DNA from: Clostridia bacterium
Lineage (GTDB): Bacteria > Bacillota > Clostridia > Monoglobales > Monoglobaceae
Length of the DNA: 64,000 nucleotides
Reading direction: 5' to 3'
Assembly: GCA_017397725.1 (NCBI GenBank)
Contig: JAFQIA010000017.1
Location: 26,009-90,008, forward strand
The position numbers were made by a program, and so were the translations under genes. This document shows positions 18,760-26,027 of this stretch, piece by piece. The number at the start of each line of letters is the position of its first letter. The first letter of the stretch is position 1. The notes under the pieces are model-generated. The model did no database searches, was not told the DNA's origin, and worked only from the letters and a program-made list of their open reading frames with translations.

Positions 18760-20064
18760 TCACTCCTTTTTTTCTGTTTCCATGGGCGAAATCACCGAAA
18801 GCACACAGTTGTCCACATCAAAATGCTCTCTCAGCCGCTCCATCACATCTTCATCGGTTACTTGATTTAAGCTCTCACTGATGGCAAGAGGCTCATACCC
18901 TGCAAAAATCTGGCGGATAAACGCGTTCCCCATCTGCTCTACACTGTTAAAGGCACGAATGCCCCGTGACAGCCAGATCTTTCTTGCCCTGTCCAGATCC
19001 TCCTTGGGGATGCCGGTTTCCATCAAACCTTTCAGGTGTTCCCTGATTCTTTGATACACAGCCTCGGGGTCCTTGGACTCGCCCCCAATCAAAGTGAATC
19101 CGTAACCCTTGGAAATATCCGCCTCCGAATCAAAGGAGGTATCCACCAAGCCTTCCTCATAAAGCTCTTCATACAAATCCGAGCATCTGCCAAACACCGC
19201 ATCCAGAATCAAATCGGTGGCAATTTCCTTTTTCCGCATGGCATCCACATCCAGCCCCATCTTGTTATCCTTAAACCCAATCCGGAACAAGGGCTGTGAT
19301 ACCATCAGCTTTTGCTCGATTCTTTCCTGTACCCGATGGGTGGGCTCGACCACCTCTTCCCGAGGGATTTGCCCTAAGTTCCGCTTGGCATCCACATGCT
19401 CATCCACATATTCCATTGCTTTTTGGATGTCCACATCCCCCACCAGAACCAATACCATATTGGCAGGATTGTAAAAGGTGTGATAACACCGATACAGCAG
19501 CTCAGGGGTAATCTTGGCAATACTCTCTACCGTTCCGGCAATGTCCAGTTTCACCGGATTGTTATGAAAAAGTGCCAAAAGGGTATTAAAGAACACCCGC
19601 CATTCGGGGTCATCCTCGTACATCTTGATTTCCTGTCCGATGATACCCTGCTCCTTTGCCACATTCTCCTGGGTGAAATGCGGATGGTTCACAAAATCCA
19701 ACAGAATATCCAAGTTCTCATAGAACTTGTCGGTACAGGAGAACAAATATGCGGTCATATCAAAACTGGTAAAGGCATTGCTGCTTGCACCGGTCAAAGC
19801 AAACCGCTGAAAGGCATCAGAGCCGTCCTCTTCTTCAAACATTTTATGCTCCAGATAATGGGCAATGCCGTCGGGAACATGGGTCATCGTATCCTCGCCC
19901 GGAATTTGAAACGCCGAGTCTATGGAGCCATACTCGGTTCCATAGATGGCATAATATTTCTGGAATCCCTTTTTGGGAAACACATAAACCCGAAGTCCGC
20001 TTGGGTGGACGGCATAGTGCATTTCTTCTTTTAATTGTTCGTTGTAACAACGCTTGATTTCCAT
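18760..20064 (-). CDS. M16-family zinc peptidase, YmfH-like
   Basis: Insulinase-type peptidase of 434 residues. The inverted zinc motif HxxEH is intact as HYLEHKMFE (about residues 68-72), and the downstream glutamate region reads NVAKEQGIIGQEIKMYEDDPEW. The protein has the two-lobed M16 length. It follows the YmfF-like gene with no gap; active/inactive M16 pairs of this kind usually form heterodimers. Substrate unknown. Downstream lgt starts 6 bp after its stop codon. Confidence 0.88.
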   Translation of the reverse strand: MEIKRCYNEQLKEEMHYAVHPSGLRVYVFPKKGFQKYYAIYGTEYGSIDSAFQIPGEDTMTHVPDGIAHYLEHKMFEEEDGSDAFQRFALTGASSNAFTSFDMTAYLFSCTDKFYENLDILLDFVNHPHFTQENVAKEQGIIGQEIKMYEDDPEWRVFFNTLLALFHNNPVKLDIAGTVESIAKITPELLYRCYHTFYNPANMVLVLVGDVDIQKAMEYVDEHVDAKRNLGQIPREEVVEPTHRVQERIEQKLMVSQPLFRIGFKDNKMGLDVDAMRKKEIATDLILDAVFGRCSDLYEELYEEGLVDTSFDSEADISKGYGFTLIGGESKDPEAVYQRIREHLKGLMETGIPKEDLDRARKIWLSRGIRAFNSVEQMGNAFIRQIFAGYEPLAISESLNQVTDEDVMERLREHFDVDNCVLSVISPMETEKKE

Positions 20065-21327
20065 CTATGCCTCCACTCCTTTCAAAAAGTATACGGTGTC
20101 GAGCTGCACCTTTTGCATCACTGCCTGAATCTGGGGAATCCCGATGGGTTCCAGACAGCGAATCAGTTCTTCGGGGCTCTGGTTCTGTCCCAGAATCGCC
20201 TGACTGAGGTAATAGTCCTCCAAGGCACGCACGCTGTCATACATTGCGGTGAGCCCGTTGGTCAGATACTTCTTTGCGGCTGCAAGCTCACTTTCTTCCA
20301 CCTCGCCCGCCTGCATCTTGGCAAGCTGCAGTTGAATCTCGTCATACGCCTTTTGGAAATTTTGGGTTTCAATGCCGGAGCTGATCACCATCACGCTCTT
20401 CATCCGGTCGGTGCGGCTTGCCGCATAATAGGCAAGGCTCAACTTCTCCCGCACATTCATAAACAGCTTGGAGAAAGGACTGCCCCCAAACAAGCAGTTG
20501 CCCAAAAGCAAGGCGTAATATTCCTCGCCCGCAGGCTCCACTCCACACTTTAAGCCGATGGAAAGCTTGCTCTGGGATGCAGGAATCTCTTCGGTGATAT
20601 ACTGAATCTCTTCTCTGTCCGCCGTTGCAGTTTGGGTGGCAATGTATCCTCCATCCCGAGGCAAAAGTTCTGCCTCAAGTCCTTTGGTGATGACATCCAG
20701 AGTTTCGGCATCCGCCATCCCGCTGACAAAAATATCCACCTTTGCCTCTTTCAGCACCTTTTGATAAAAGGCATAAAGGCTTTGGGGAGTGATGGCATCC
20801 AAATCCTCCACATACCCCGCCTCGAACATGCCATAGCCGTCCTTGCCAAACATTGCCTCCCGACACTTCACATCGGCATACTCTTTTTTGTCATTGATTA
20901 AGCTTAAGATGGCATTTTTCAGGTTGGTTTTTTCACTCTCCACATATTCGGGTGAGAAACCCCCGTCCTGAATCAAAGGACAGAACACCAGTTCCCGCAA
21001 AAAGGCAACCACCTGTTCGGTCAGGTTCTCCCCAATGTAGGCATCGGCAATATAATCCATATGGAAATAAAGCACTTCGCCATCGCCCTTTTGGCGAACG
21101 CCTGCACTGCAGGACGCACTGTAAAGGTCAGCAAGCCGCCGTGCCAGCTGCTTGTATTCGGGGTTCTTCTCAGTACCCCGTTTGAGTACCGCCGGCAAAA
21201 GTGCCGCCATAGTCACGGTTTCCCGCTTCAGCGGAATATGAAAAAAGATACTCAGGGCATTGGTCTTGAACTTGTTGCTGGGAATCACCCGCAGGTCCAC
21301 GCCCTTACAAATCTGTTTGCTCTGCAT
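20065..21327 (-). CDS. M16-family peptidase-like protein, YmfF-like (no zinc motif seen)
   Basis: 420 residues from the ATG at 21327 (AAAGGAG 9 bp upstream; the reading frame is open further but without a ribosome-binding site). It resembles the M16 fold (segments ALLPAVLKRGTEKNPEYKQL and SPFSKLFMNVREKLSLAYY, the latter a typical C-terminal M16 element), but I find no HxxEH or HxxEK motif, so it is probably the non-catalytic partner of the following YmfH-like enzyme. Transcribed from a promoter at 21356-21385. Confidence 0.83.
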   Translation of the reverse strand: MQSKQICKGVDLRVIPSNKFKTNALSIFFHIPLKRETVTMAALLPAVLKRGTEKNPEYKQLARRLADLYSASCSAGVRQKGDGEVLYFHMDYIADAYIGENLTEQVVAFLRELVFCPLIQDGGFSPEYVESEKTNLKNAILSLINDKKEYADVKCREAMFGKDGYGMFEAGYVEDLDAITPQSLYAFYQKVLKEAKVDIFVSGMADAETLDVITKGLEAELLPRDGGYIATQTATADREEIQYITEEIPASQSKLSIGLKCGVEPAGEEYYALLLGNCLFGGSPFSKLFMNVREKLSLAYYAASRTDRMKSVMVISSGIETQNFQKAYDEIQLQLAKMQAGEVEESELAAAKKYLTNGLTAMYDSVRALEDYYLSQAILGQNQSPEELIRCLEPIGIPQIQAVMQKVQLDTVYFLKGVEA

Positions 21328-21355
21328 AAGGTCCAACTCCTTTCCTACTATTTTT

Positions 21356-21385
21356 AGTATACCATATTTCCCCAGAAGAATGCAA
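21356..21385 (-). promoter_or_regulatory. Predicted promoter of the M16-M16-lgt operon
   Basis: Minus-strand TTGCAT (21385-21380) and TATACT (21361-21356) separated by 18 bp, about 30 bp before the YmfF-like start and close to the end of thiD. Confidence 0.6.
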
Positions 21386-21394
21386 CCTTTTCGG

Positions 21395-22165
21395 TCAACA
21401 ATGCTTGAGCGGCCCATTCCCTCTGCCCAGATTCAGATTTGCCCCAAGCGCACCCAACAGATACGCTTTGGCGCTTTGCACGCTCTCATACAGACTTTTC
21501 CCTTCTGCCAAACCACAGGCGATGGCAGAAGAAAGGGTACATCCTGTACCATGGGTATTGGGGTTGTTCACCCGCTTGGCACAGAGCCAAATCCCCTCCC
21601 CATTGGTCCAAAGCAGGTCATCGGCACCACTTTTCAGGTGTCCCCCTTTGATGAGTACATGGCATCCATATTGTTGTTCCATGTTCTCGGCTGCTGCAAT
21701 CATTTCTTCTTTGTTATGAATGGCAATACCCGACAAAACCTCCGCCTCCGGAATATTGGGGGTCACAAGGGTCGCCAAGGGAAATAGTTTTTCGGTCAAT
21801 GCAGCAATGGCCTCGGTCTGAATCAGCTTAGACCCGCTGGTTGCCACCATCACGGGGTCCAACACGATATTTTTTATCCCGTAGTTCTCCAGTTTCTCCG
21901 CAATCACCTGAACCAGTTCGGCAGATGCCACCATCCCGATTTTGACCGCGTGGGGCGGAATGTCTGTAAAGATGGCATCCAGTTGTGCCGCCAGAAATTC
22001 CGGCGTCACCTCCTGAATGGCAAACACCCCTGTGGTGTTCTGCGCCGTCAGCGCAGTAATGGCACTCATTCCATAAACTTTATGGGCGGTCATGGTTTTT
22101 AGGTCCGCCTGAATCCCCGCTCCGCCGGAACAATCCGAGCCGGCAATGGTCAACACACATCTCAT
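21395..22165 (-). CDS. thiD: Hydroxymethylpyrimidine/phosphomethylpyrimidine kinase
   Basis: Ribokinase-family enzyme that phosphorylates HMP and HMP-P on the way to thiamine. From the ATG at 22165 the protein is 256 residues, normal for ThiD, beginning MRCVLTIAGSDCSGGAGIQ; the open frame extends upstream but only through thiE. C-terminal signature NTHGTGCTLSSAIACGL carries the catalytic Asp/Gly environment. It overlaps thiE by ATGA. Together with ThiM and ThiE it makes a salvage route (HMP plus thiazole to thiamine phosphate). Confidence 0.96.
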   Translation of the reverse strand: MRCVLTIAGSDCSGGAGIQADLKTMTAHKVYGMSAITALTAQNTTGVFAIQEVTPEFLAAQLDAIFTDIPPHAVKIGMVASAELVQVIAEKLENYGIKNIVLDPVMVATSGSKLIQTEAIAALTEKLFPLATLVTPNIPEAEVLSGIAIHNKEEMIAAAENMEQQYGCHVLIKGGHLKSGADDLLWTNGEGIWLCAKRVNNPNTHGTGCTLSSAIACGLAEGKSLYESVQSAKAYLLGALGANLNLGRGNGPLKHC

Positions 22166-22803
22166 TGTTTTTCCCCTTTCCGGAGCGATTCTATCCGCTC
22201 CCTTAGCAGTTCTGCCTCCCTTTTGGGGTCTTCCGCTTTCATAATGGCAGAAACCACACAGATTCCGGCAATACCGCAACCTCTCAACACTTCCATGTTT
22301 TCCTTATTGAGTCCCCCGATGGCATTGACCGGTATGGGCAGCTCACGGCAAATCTCCTTTAAGGTTTGGATGGAGGTCAAGGTTGTCTGCACCTTGGTGG
22401 TGGTCGGGTAGATGGCACCTACCCCCAAATAATCCGCACCTTGTTCATATGCCTCCTGTGCTTGGGCTACCGTCTTTGCGGTTGCTCCAATCAGCTTGTC
22501 CTTACCAAGCAATTTCCTCGCCATGGCAATGGGCAGGTCCGTCTGCCCCAGATGTACCCCATCGGCATCCATCGCCAACGCAATGTCCACCCGATCATCA
22601 ATCAAAAGAGGTACCCCATACCGCCTTGCAAGCGCGTGCACCTTTTGGGCAAGCGTTAGGTATTCTCTGGTAGTTCGCTGCTTTTCCCGCAATTGCAACA
22701 GAGTCACGCCCCCCTCAAGCGCCGCCTCTACCCTTTGCAAAAAATCCGTTTCTTCCATAAGACTGCTGTCAGTCACCAAATAAAGACTGCTATTAAACTT
22801 CAA
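22162..22803 (-). CDS. thiE: Thiamine-phosphate synthase
   Basis: Condenses HMP-PP with thiazole phosphate to thiamine phosphate; TIM barrel. The 213-residue protein has SLYLVTDSSL, LLQLREKQRTTREY, LLIDDRVDIALAMDADGVHL, GADYLGVGAIYPTTTK and NAIGGLNKENM, all standard ThiE elements. The start codon is TTG at 22803 with GGAGAG a few bases upstream; thiM ends 1 bp before it. Middle gene of the thiW-thiM-thiE-thiD transcript. Confidence 0.96.
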   Translation of the reverse strand: MKFNSSLYLVTDSSLMEETDFLQRVEAALEGGVTLLQLREKQRTTREYLTLAQKVHALARRYGVPLLIDDRVDIALAMDADGVHLGQTDLPIAMARKLLGKDKLIGATAKTVAQAQEAYEQGADYLGVGAIYPTTTKVQTTLTSIQTLKEICRELPIPVNAIGGLNKENMEVLRGCGIAGICVVSAIMKAEDPKREAELLRERIESLRKGEKQ

Positions 22804-22804
22804 T

Positions 22805-23599
22805 CTATCTCTCCTCCATTCTCAATTTTTCTGTAAGAACTTCTCCCGAAATGGCAGAAATCCCGTCCATCAATCCGGTCAAAAAGCTCCCGCTTCCCGA
22901 CTTTTGCGCCGCAAGCTCTCCGCTGATACCCAGTATGGCACAGGCGGTGGTTGCCGCCTCTATGGGGGTGGCGATACTTAAATAACTTGTCGCAAGCATC
23001 CCCAACACACATCCGGTTCCGGTTACCGATGCAAGGCGTGGTGTGCCATTTTTCACCCGAATCACTCGCACACCATCGGTAATCAAATCCACCCTACCGC
23101 TGGCAAGCAATACCGTCCGTTGCTTTTGCGCAAAACCTTTCATCAAGGGAAGCAGCTCTGCCTCGGCGATGGTGCTTTCTGCATCCACACCGGCAGAACG
23201 ATATTCCTCCCGCATCAGCGCCATTATCTCAGAATAATTTCCTTTTAAGATGTCAGGCGCTGCAAGCTTGATCAATCTTTTTGCAAAAGCTCTGCGCAAG
23301 GAGGAGCAGGCAATGCCTACCAAGTCCAGAACCACCGGAATCCCTTGTTTTTTCGCAACCCTTGCAGCTCTCTTCATCGCCTTGGCTCTGGTTTGGGTGA
23401 TGCTCCCCAAATTCAAAAGCAACGCCTTGGCAGAGGAGGTAATCTCCGCCATTTCTTTGGGATGCTCTGCCATCATCGGTCTTGCCCCCACTGCCAAACA
23501 GGCATTGGCACATTGGTTCACTGAAATCGGATTGGTAATCCCATGAATCAACGGATTCTCGTCATACACCCTCTTGCGAATCTCCTGTATCTCCATCAT
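22805..23599 (-). CDS. thiM: Hydroxyethylthiazole kinase
   Basis: Phosphorylates the salvaged thiazole moiety. 264 residues; recognisable blocks are PLIHGITNPISVNQCANACL at the N-terminus, NLGSITQTRAKAMKRA, and the C-terminal ASVTGTGCVLGMLATSYL with the kinase loop. The start overlaps the thiW stop by about 4 bp (ATGA-type). In many Firmicutes thiM is found next to thiW, as here, which supports uptake and phosphorylation of the thiazole precursor. Confidence 0.95.
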   Translation of the reverse strand: MMEIQEIRKRVYDENPLIHGITNPISVNQCANACLAVGARPMMAEHPKEMAEITSSAKALLLNLGSITQTRAKAMKRAARVAKKQGIPVVLDLVGIACSSLRRAFAKRLIKLAAPDILKGNYSEIMALMREEYRSAGVDAESTIAEAELLPLMKGFAQKQRTVLLASGRVDLITDGVRVIRVKNGTPRLASVTGTGCVLGMLATSYLSIATPIEAATTACAILGISGELAAQKSGSGSFLTGLMDGISAISGEVLTEKLRMEER

Positions 23600-24114
23600 T
23601 TTTCCGCTCCTTTTAATTGCTCCTGCATCTTTTTCAACATTCCCGTCATCTGCAATCGTTTCAGGAATACAAAGGCAATGCTACCGCCAATCAGCGTTCC
23701 GCCGATAAAGGAGGGAACATAGAACAACCAACTCAGTCCCTCTTTTCCCCACAAAAAGGTCATCACCGGATAGGAAAGCATCGCTCCGATGATACCGGTG
23801 CCGATGATTTCTCCCAGCACCGCCATCAGCAAGCTCCCTTTCGACCCCCGATAAAAAACCCCCGAAAGCACCGCACCAAAGACCGCTCCGGTCAGGGCAA
23901 GGGGTGGAATCCCCATGGTTGTCATCCGGATAACCCCGATAAGCACAGCGCAAAGCAAAGAATACCACGGTCCCAACAGCACCGCACAGATAATATTGAT
24001 AAAATGTGCCATGGGACACATTCCCTCTACCCGAAGCAAGGGAGAAATCACAACCCCCAACGCCACCAGCATAGCAAGTACCACCAATCGTAAAAGTCCT
24101 GTTTTGTTTTTCAT
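23596..24114 (-). CDS. thiW: Thiazole-type ECF transporter substrate-binding subunit ThiW
   Basis: A 172-residue hydrophobic protein with about five to six transmembrane helices. It matches ThiW, the S component of energy-coupling-factor transporters predicted to import the thiazole precursor of thiamine: VEGMCPMAHFINIICAVLLG and PWYSLLCAVLIGVIRMTTMG are typical blocks. The shared EcfAA'T module is not in this window. It begins MKNKTGLLRL with a GAGGA ribosome-binding site, downstream of a perfect 8-bp hairpin. Confidence 0.93.
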   Translation of the reverse strand: MKNKTGLLRLVVLAMLVALGVVISPLLRVEGMCPMAHFINIICAVLLGPWYSLLCAVLIGVIRMTTMGIPPLALTGAVFGAVLSGVFYRGSKGSLLMAVLGEIIGTGIIGAMLSYPVMTFLWGKEGLSWLFYVPSFIGGTLIGGSIAFVFLKRLQMTGMLKKMQEQLKGAEK

Positions 24115-24127
24115 TTTCGATTCCTCG

Positions 24128-24281
24128 TTTCGTAAAAAGATTACGAAAGAAATTCTTCCGCACGGTCGAGGCTCCCTTGCCTCCTCTCACCCCGAAACAC
24201 GGGTTCCCATCGCAAGTTTATAAAGAACAAGTATTCGGTACAGCCTGTGGCGCTCCCCACCTGCTTCCCTTTGGAATACTT
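24128..24281 (-). promoter_or_regulatory. Structured region between cytX and thiW
   Basis: Two inverted repeats in the cytX-thiW gap, read on the minus strand. One is a long hairpin with an 8-bp closing stem AAGTATTC/GAATACTT (24281-24274 with 24236-24229) and an inner GTGG/CCAC stem. The other is a perfect TTTCGTAA/TTACGAAA hairpin (24148-24128) directly before the thiW ribosome-binding site. It does not match the TPP consensus. It may be a leader controlling thiW, an intergenic processing site or a dispersed repeat; function not shown. Confidence 0.45.
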
Positions 24282-24296
24282 TGATAGAAAAGATGG

Positions 24297-25454
24297 TTAT
24301 TTGCAGACCTTACGCGCCAACACACAAAGAATGCCGGTCACCACCATCACCGGAAGGGTATACCCCACCGGCGTGTCTGCATACATAGACAAGCGATACA
24401 GAACGAATCCAATGAGCCAGACAAAGAAGTTGACTTTGTCTATTTTTTTCTCCGTGCTGTCCCGCCTCAAAATCAAATCATCGGTTACCAGAATGGCAAT
24501 CATCGGCGCAAAGACCGAGCCAATCAGATAAAGAAAGCCTTCCAGTTCCGTAACGAGTGTAAAAATTGCAAGCATTGTACCCAACATACATACTGCAAGC
24601 GCTGCCGGCTTTTCCCGCAGTTTTGCCCAGATGCTTTCGCTGCTGACCCCGGCAGAATATACATCCAAAAAGGTGGTGGTCACCGTGGAGAAAATCACAA
24701 TTAAAAGTGCCGGTATCCCCAATCCTGCTTTGAGCATAATCTGTGCCACATCGCTTTCTCCGGTGAACAAGGCTGCCCCCATACCAATCACATACATCCA
24801 TACGCTGACCAGGAAATATGTAACGCTGCTTGCTATGGTTGCAACAAAAGGTTTTTTTGCAGTTCGGGTATAGTCCGCAATCAAGGGTAACCAAGACAAG
24901 GGCATCGCCACCGACAACTCCACTGCCGCGCCAAACGTTATCGTTCCTTGGTTCACCGCTGTTGCTCCGCCCCGGAATACCACCACGCTGAGCACGCAGG
25001 TCAAAAGGAATAGTCCGCCCATGGCAACAAAGTTCACCTTTTCGAGGTTTTTGATGTCAATGAGAACCCAGATGGCAATCAAAGCTCCAATCATCAGGCT
25101 CCAAACCCACTGCCCTCCCAGATTGACAATCGCCTGGGCAGCGGTCGCTCCGCTGACAATCATCACACCGGTCCAGCCAATGAGCTGCAGTACATTCAGT
25201 CCCGCAAAAAATTTGCTGCCCGTCTTTCCAAAGGAGATGCTGACAGTTTCCATGGCACTTTTTCCGGTTCTTGCACCAATCCAACCGGCAAAAAACAGCA
25301 GTACACAGCCAATCAGATGCCCCAGCAAAATAGCTGCAAAGCCTTTCGCAAAGCCAAGAGGTGCAATCAAGGTTCCGGTTAGAATTTCCGCAAGGGACAC
25401 CCCCGCGCCGAACCAAATCATTGCGTTAGAAATGGTTGATGTTTTGTTTTTCAT
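24297..25454 (-). CDS. cytX: CytX-type hydroxymethylpyrimidine transporter
   Basis: A 385-residue NCS1-family permease with about 12 transmembrane helices. It resembles cytosine permeases (AMIWFGAGVSLAEILTGTLI, WTGVMIVSGATAAQAIVNLG) and the CytX subgroup that is predicted to import the thiamine precursor HMP. Its gene lies downstream of a TPP riboswitch, which strongly supports a role in thiamine salvage rather than cytosine uptake. thiW-thiM-thiE-thiD follow on the same strand after a 180-bp structured gap. Confidence 0.9.
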   Translation of the reverse strand: MKNKTSTISNAMIWFGAGVSLAEILTGTLIAPLGFAKGFAAILLGHLIGCVLLFFAGWIGARTGKSAMETVSISFGKTGSKFFAGLNVLQLIGWTGVMIVSGATAAQAIVNLGGQWVWSLMIGALIAIWVLIDIKNLEKVNFVAMGGLFLLTCVLSVVVFRGGATAVNQGTITFGAAVELSVAMPLSWLPLIADYTRTAKKPFVATIASSVTYFLVSVWMYVIGMGAALFTGESDVAQIMLKAGLGIPALLIVIFSTVTTTFLDVYSAGVSSESIWAKLREKPAALAVCMLGTMLAIFTLVTELEGFLYLIGSVFAPMIAILVTDDLILRRDSTEKKIDKVNFFVWLIGFVLYRLSMYADTPVGYTLPVMVVTGILCVLARKVCK

Positions 25455-25513
25455 TTTTCCTCATCCTTTCTTTTTGAACACAGAGAACCGTCCCCTGTGC
25501 TGTTGATGTATAT

Positions 25514-25549
25514 AAAAAAGCGAAGTCACCTGATTGGTAACTTCGCTTT
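25514..25549 (-). terminator. Intrinsic terminator of the TPP riboswitch
   Basis: Perfect 10-bp stem AAAGCGAAGT/ACTTCGCTTT followed by T residues on the minus strand, 20 bp after the aptamer. Its loop (CCAATCAGG) is nearly complementary to the conserved aptamer segment CCTGATTTGG, giving a plausible switch between anti-terminator and terminator. Confidence 0.9.
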
Positions 25550-25567
25550 ACAACGAATTTGCTTGCG

Positions 25568-25652
25568 CTCCCTACGTTGGCATTATCCAAATCAGGTTAA
25601 GGGTCGAAGTTGGATGACTTCCTCTCAGCCTGCTCACACAAGCTCCCCTGTC
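25568..25652 (-). ncRNA. TPP riboswitch (THI element)
   Basis: On the minus strand the conserved aptamer blocks appear in order: CAGGGGAGC, GGCTGAGAGGA, GACCCTTAACCTGAT, TTGGATAATGCCAACG and TAGGGAGC. A terminator follows and then cytX, so TPP binding should cause premature termination of cytX and perhaps the downstream thi genes. No separate promoter is evident before it; transcription may come from within or upstream of hinT, which ends only about 20 bp away. Confidence 0.96.
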
Positions 25653-25673
25653 AATATTCAGTTTTTGTTTGGC

Positions 25674-26015
25674 TTAGCCCGGAGGCCAGCCGAGGTTTCT
25701 GCCTGCCAGCAGGTGGAAGTGAATATGTCCCACCGTCTGACCGCCGTCCTCACCGCAGTTGTTCACGATACGATAGCCCTTTTCCGCAAAGCCCTGCTCC
25801 TTGGCAAGCTTTGCCGCAACCGCATAGATATGTCCAACCACGCCCGCATTCTCCTCGGTCAGCGCGTTGGCTGACGGGATATGGGTTTTGGGAATCAGGA
25901 TGATATGCACCGGGGCCTGCGGCTCAATGTCCAAAAAGGCATACACCTGTTCGTCTTCATAAACCTTGGTGGAGGGAATCTCCCCTGCCGCAATTTTACA
26001 GAATAAGCAATCCAT
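25674..26015 (-). CDS. hinT: HIT-family purine nucleoside phosphoramidase
   Basis: A small (113-residue) HINT-type histidine-triad protein. The active-site motif HIHFHLLAG is at the C-terminus (HxHxHxx form), and the N-terminal block MDCLFCKIAAGEIPSTKVYED is characteristic. Family members hydrolyse nucleoside phosphoramidates and aminoacyl-adenylates. The neighbouring alaS, 12 bp upstream on the same strand, fits cotranscription and the reported action of Hint proteins on aminoacyl-AMP. Confidence 0.95.
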   Translation of the reverse strand: MDCLFCKIAAGEIPSTKVYEDEQVYAFLDIEPQAPVHIILIPKTHIPSANALTEENAGVVGHIYAVAAKLAKEQGFAEKGYRIVNNCGEDGGQTVGHIHFHLLAGRNLGWPPG

Positions 26016-26027
26016 GCGTCTTCCTCC

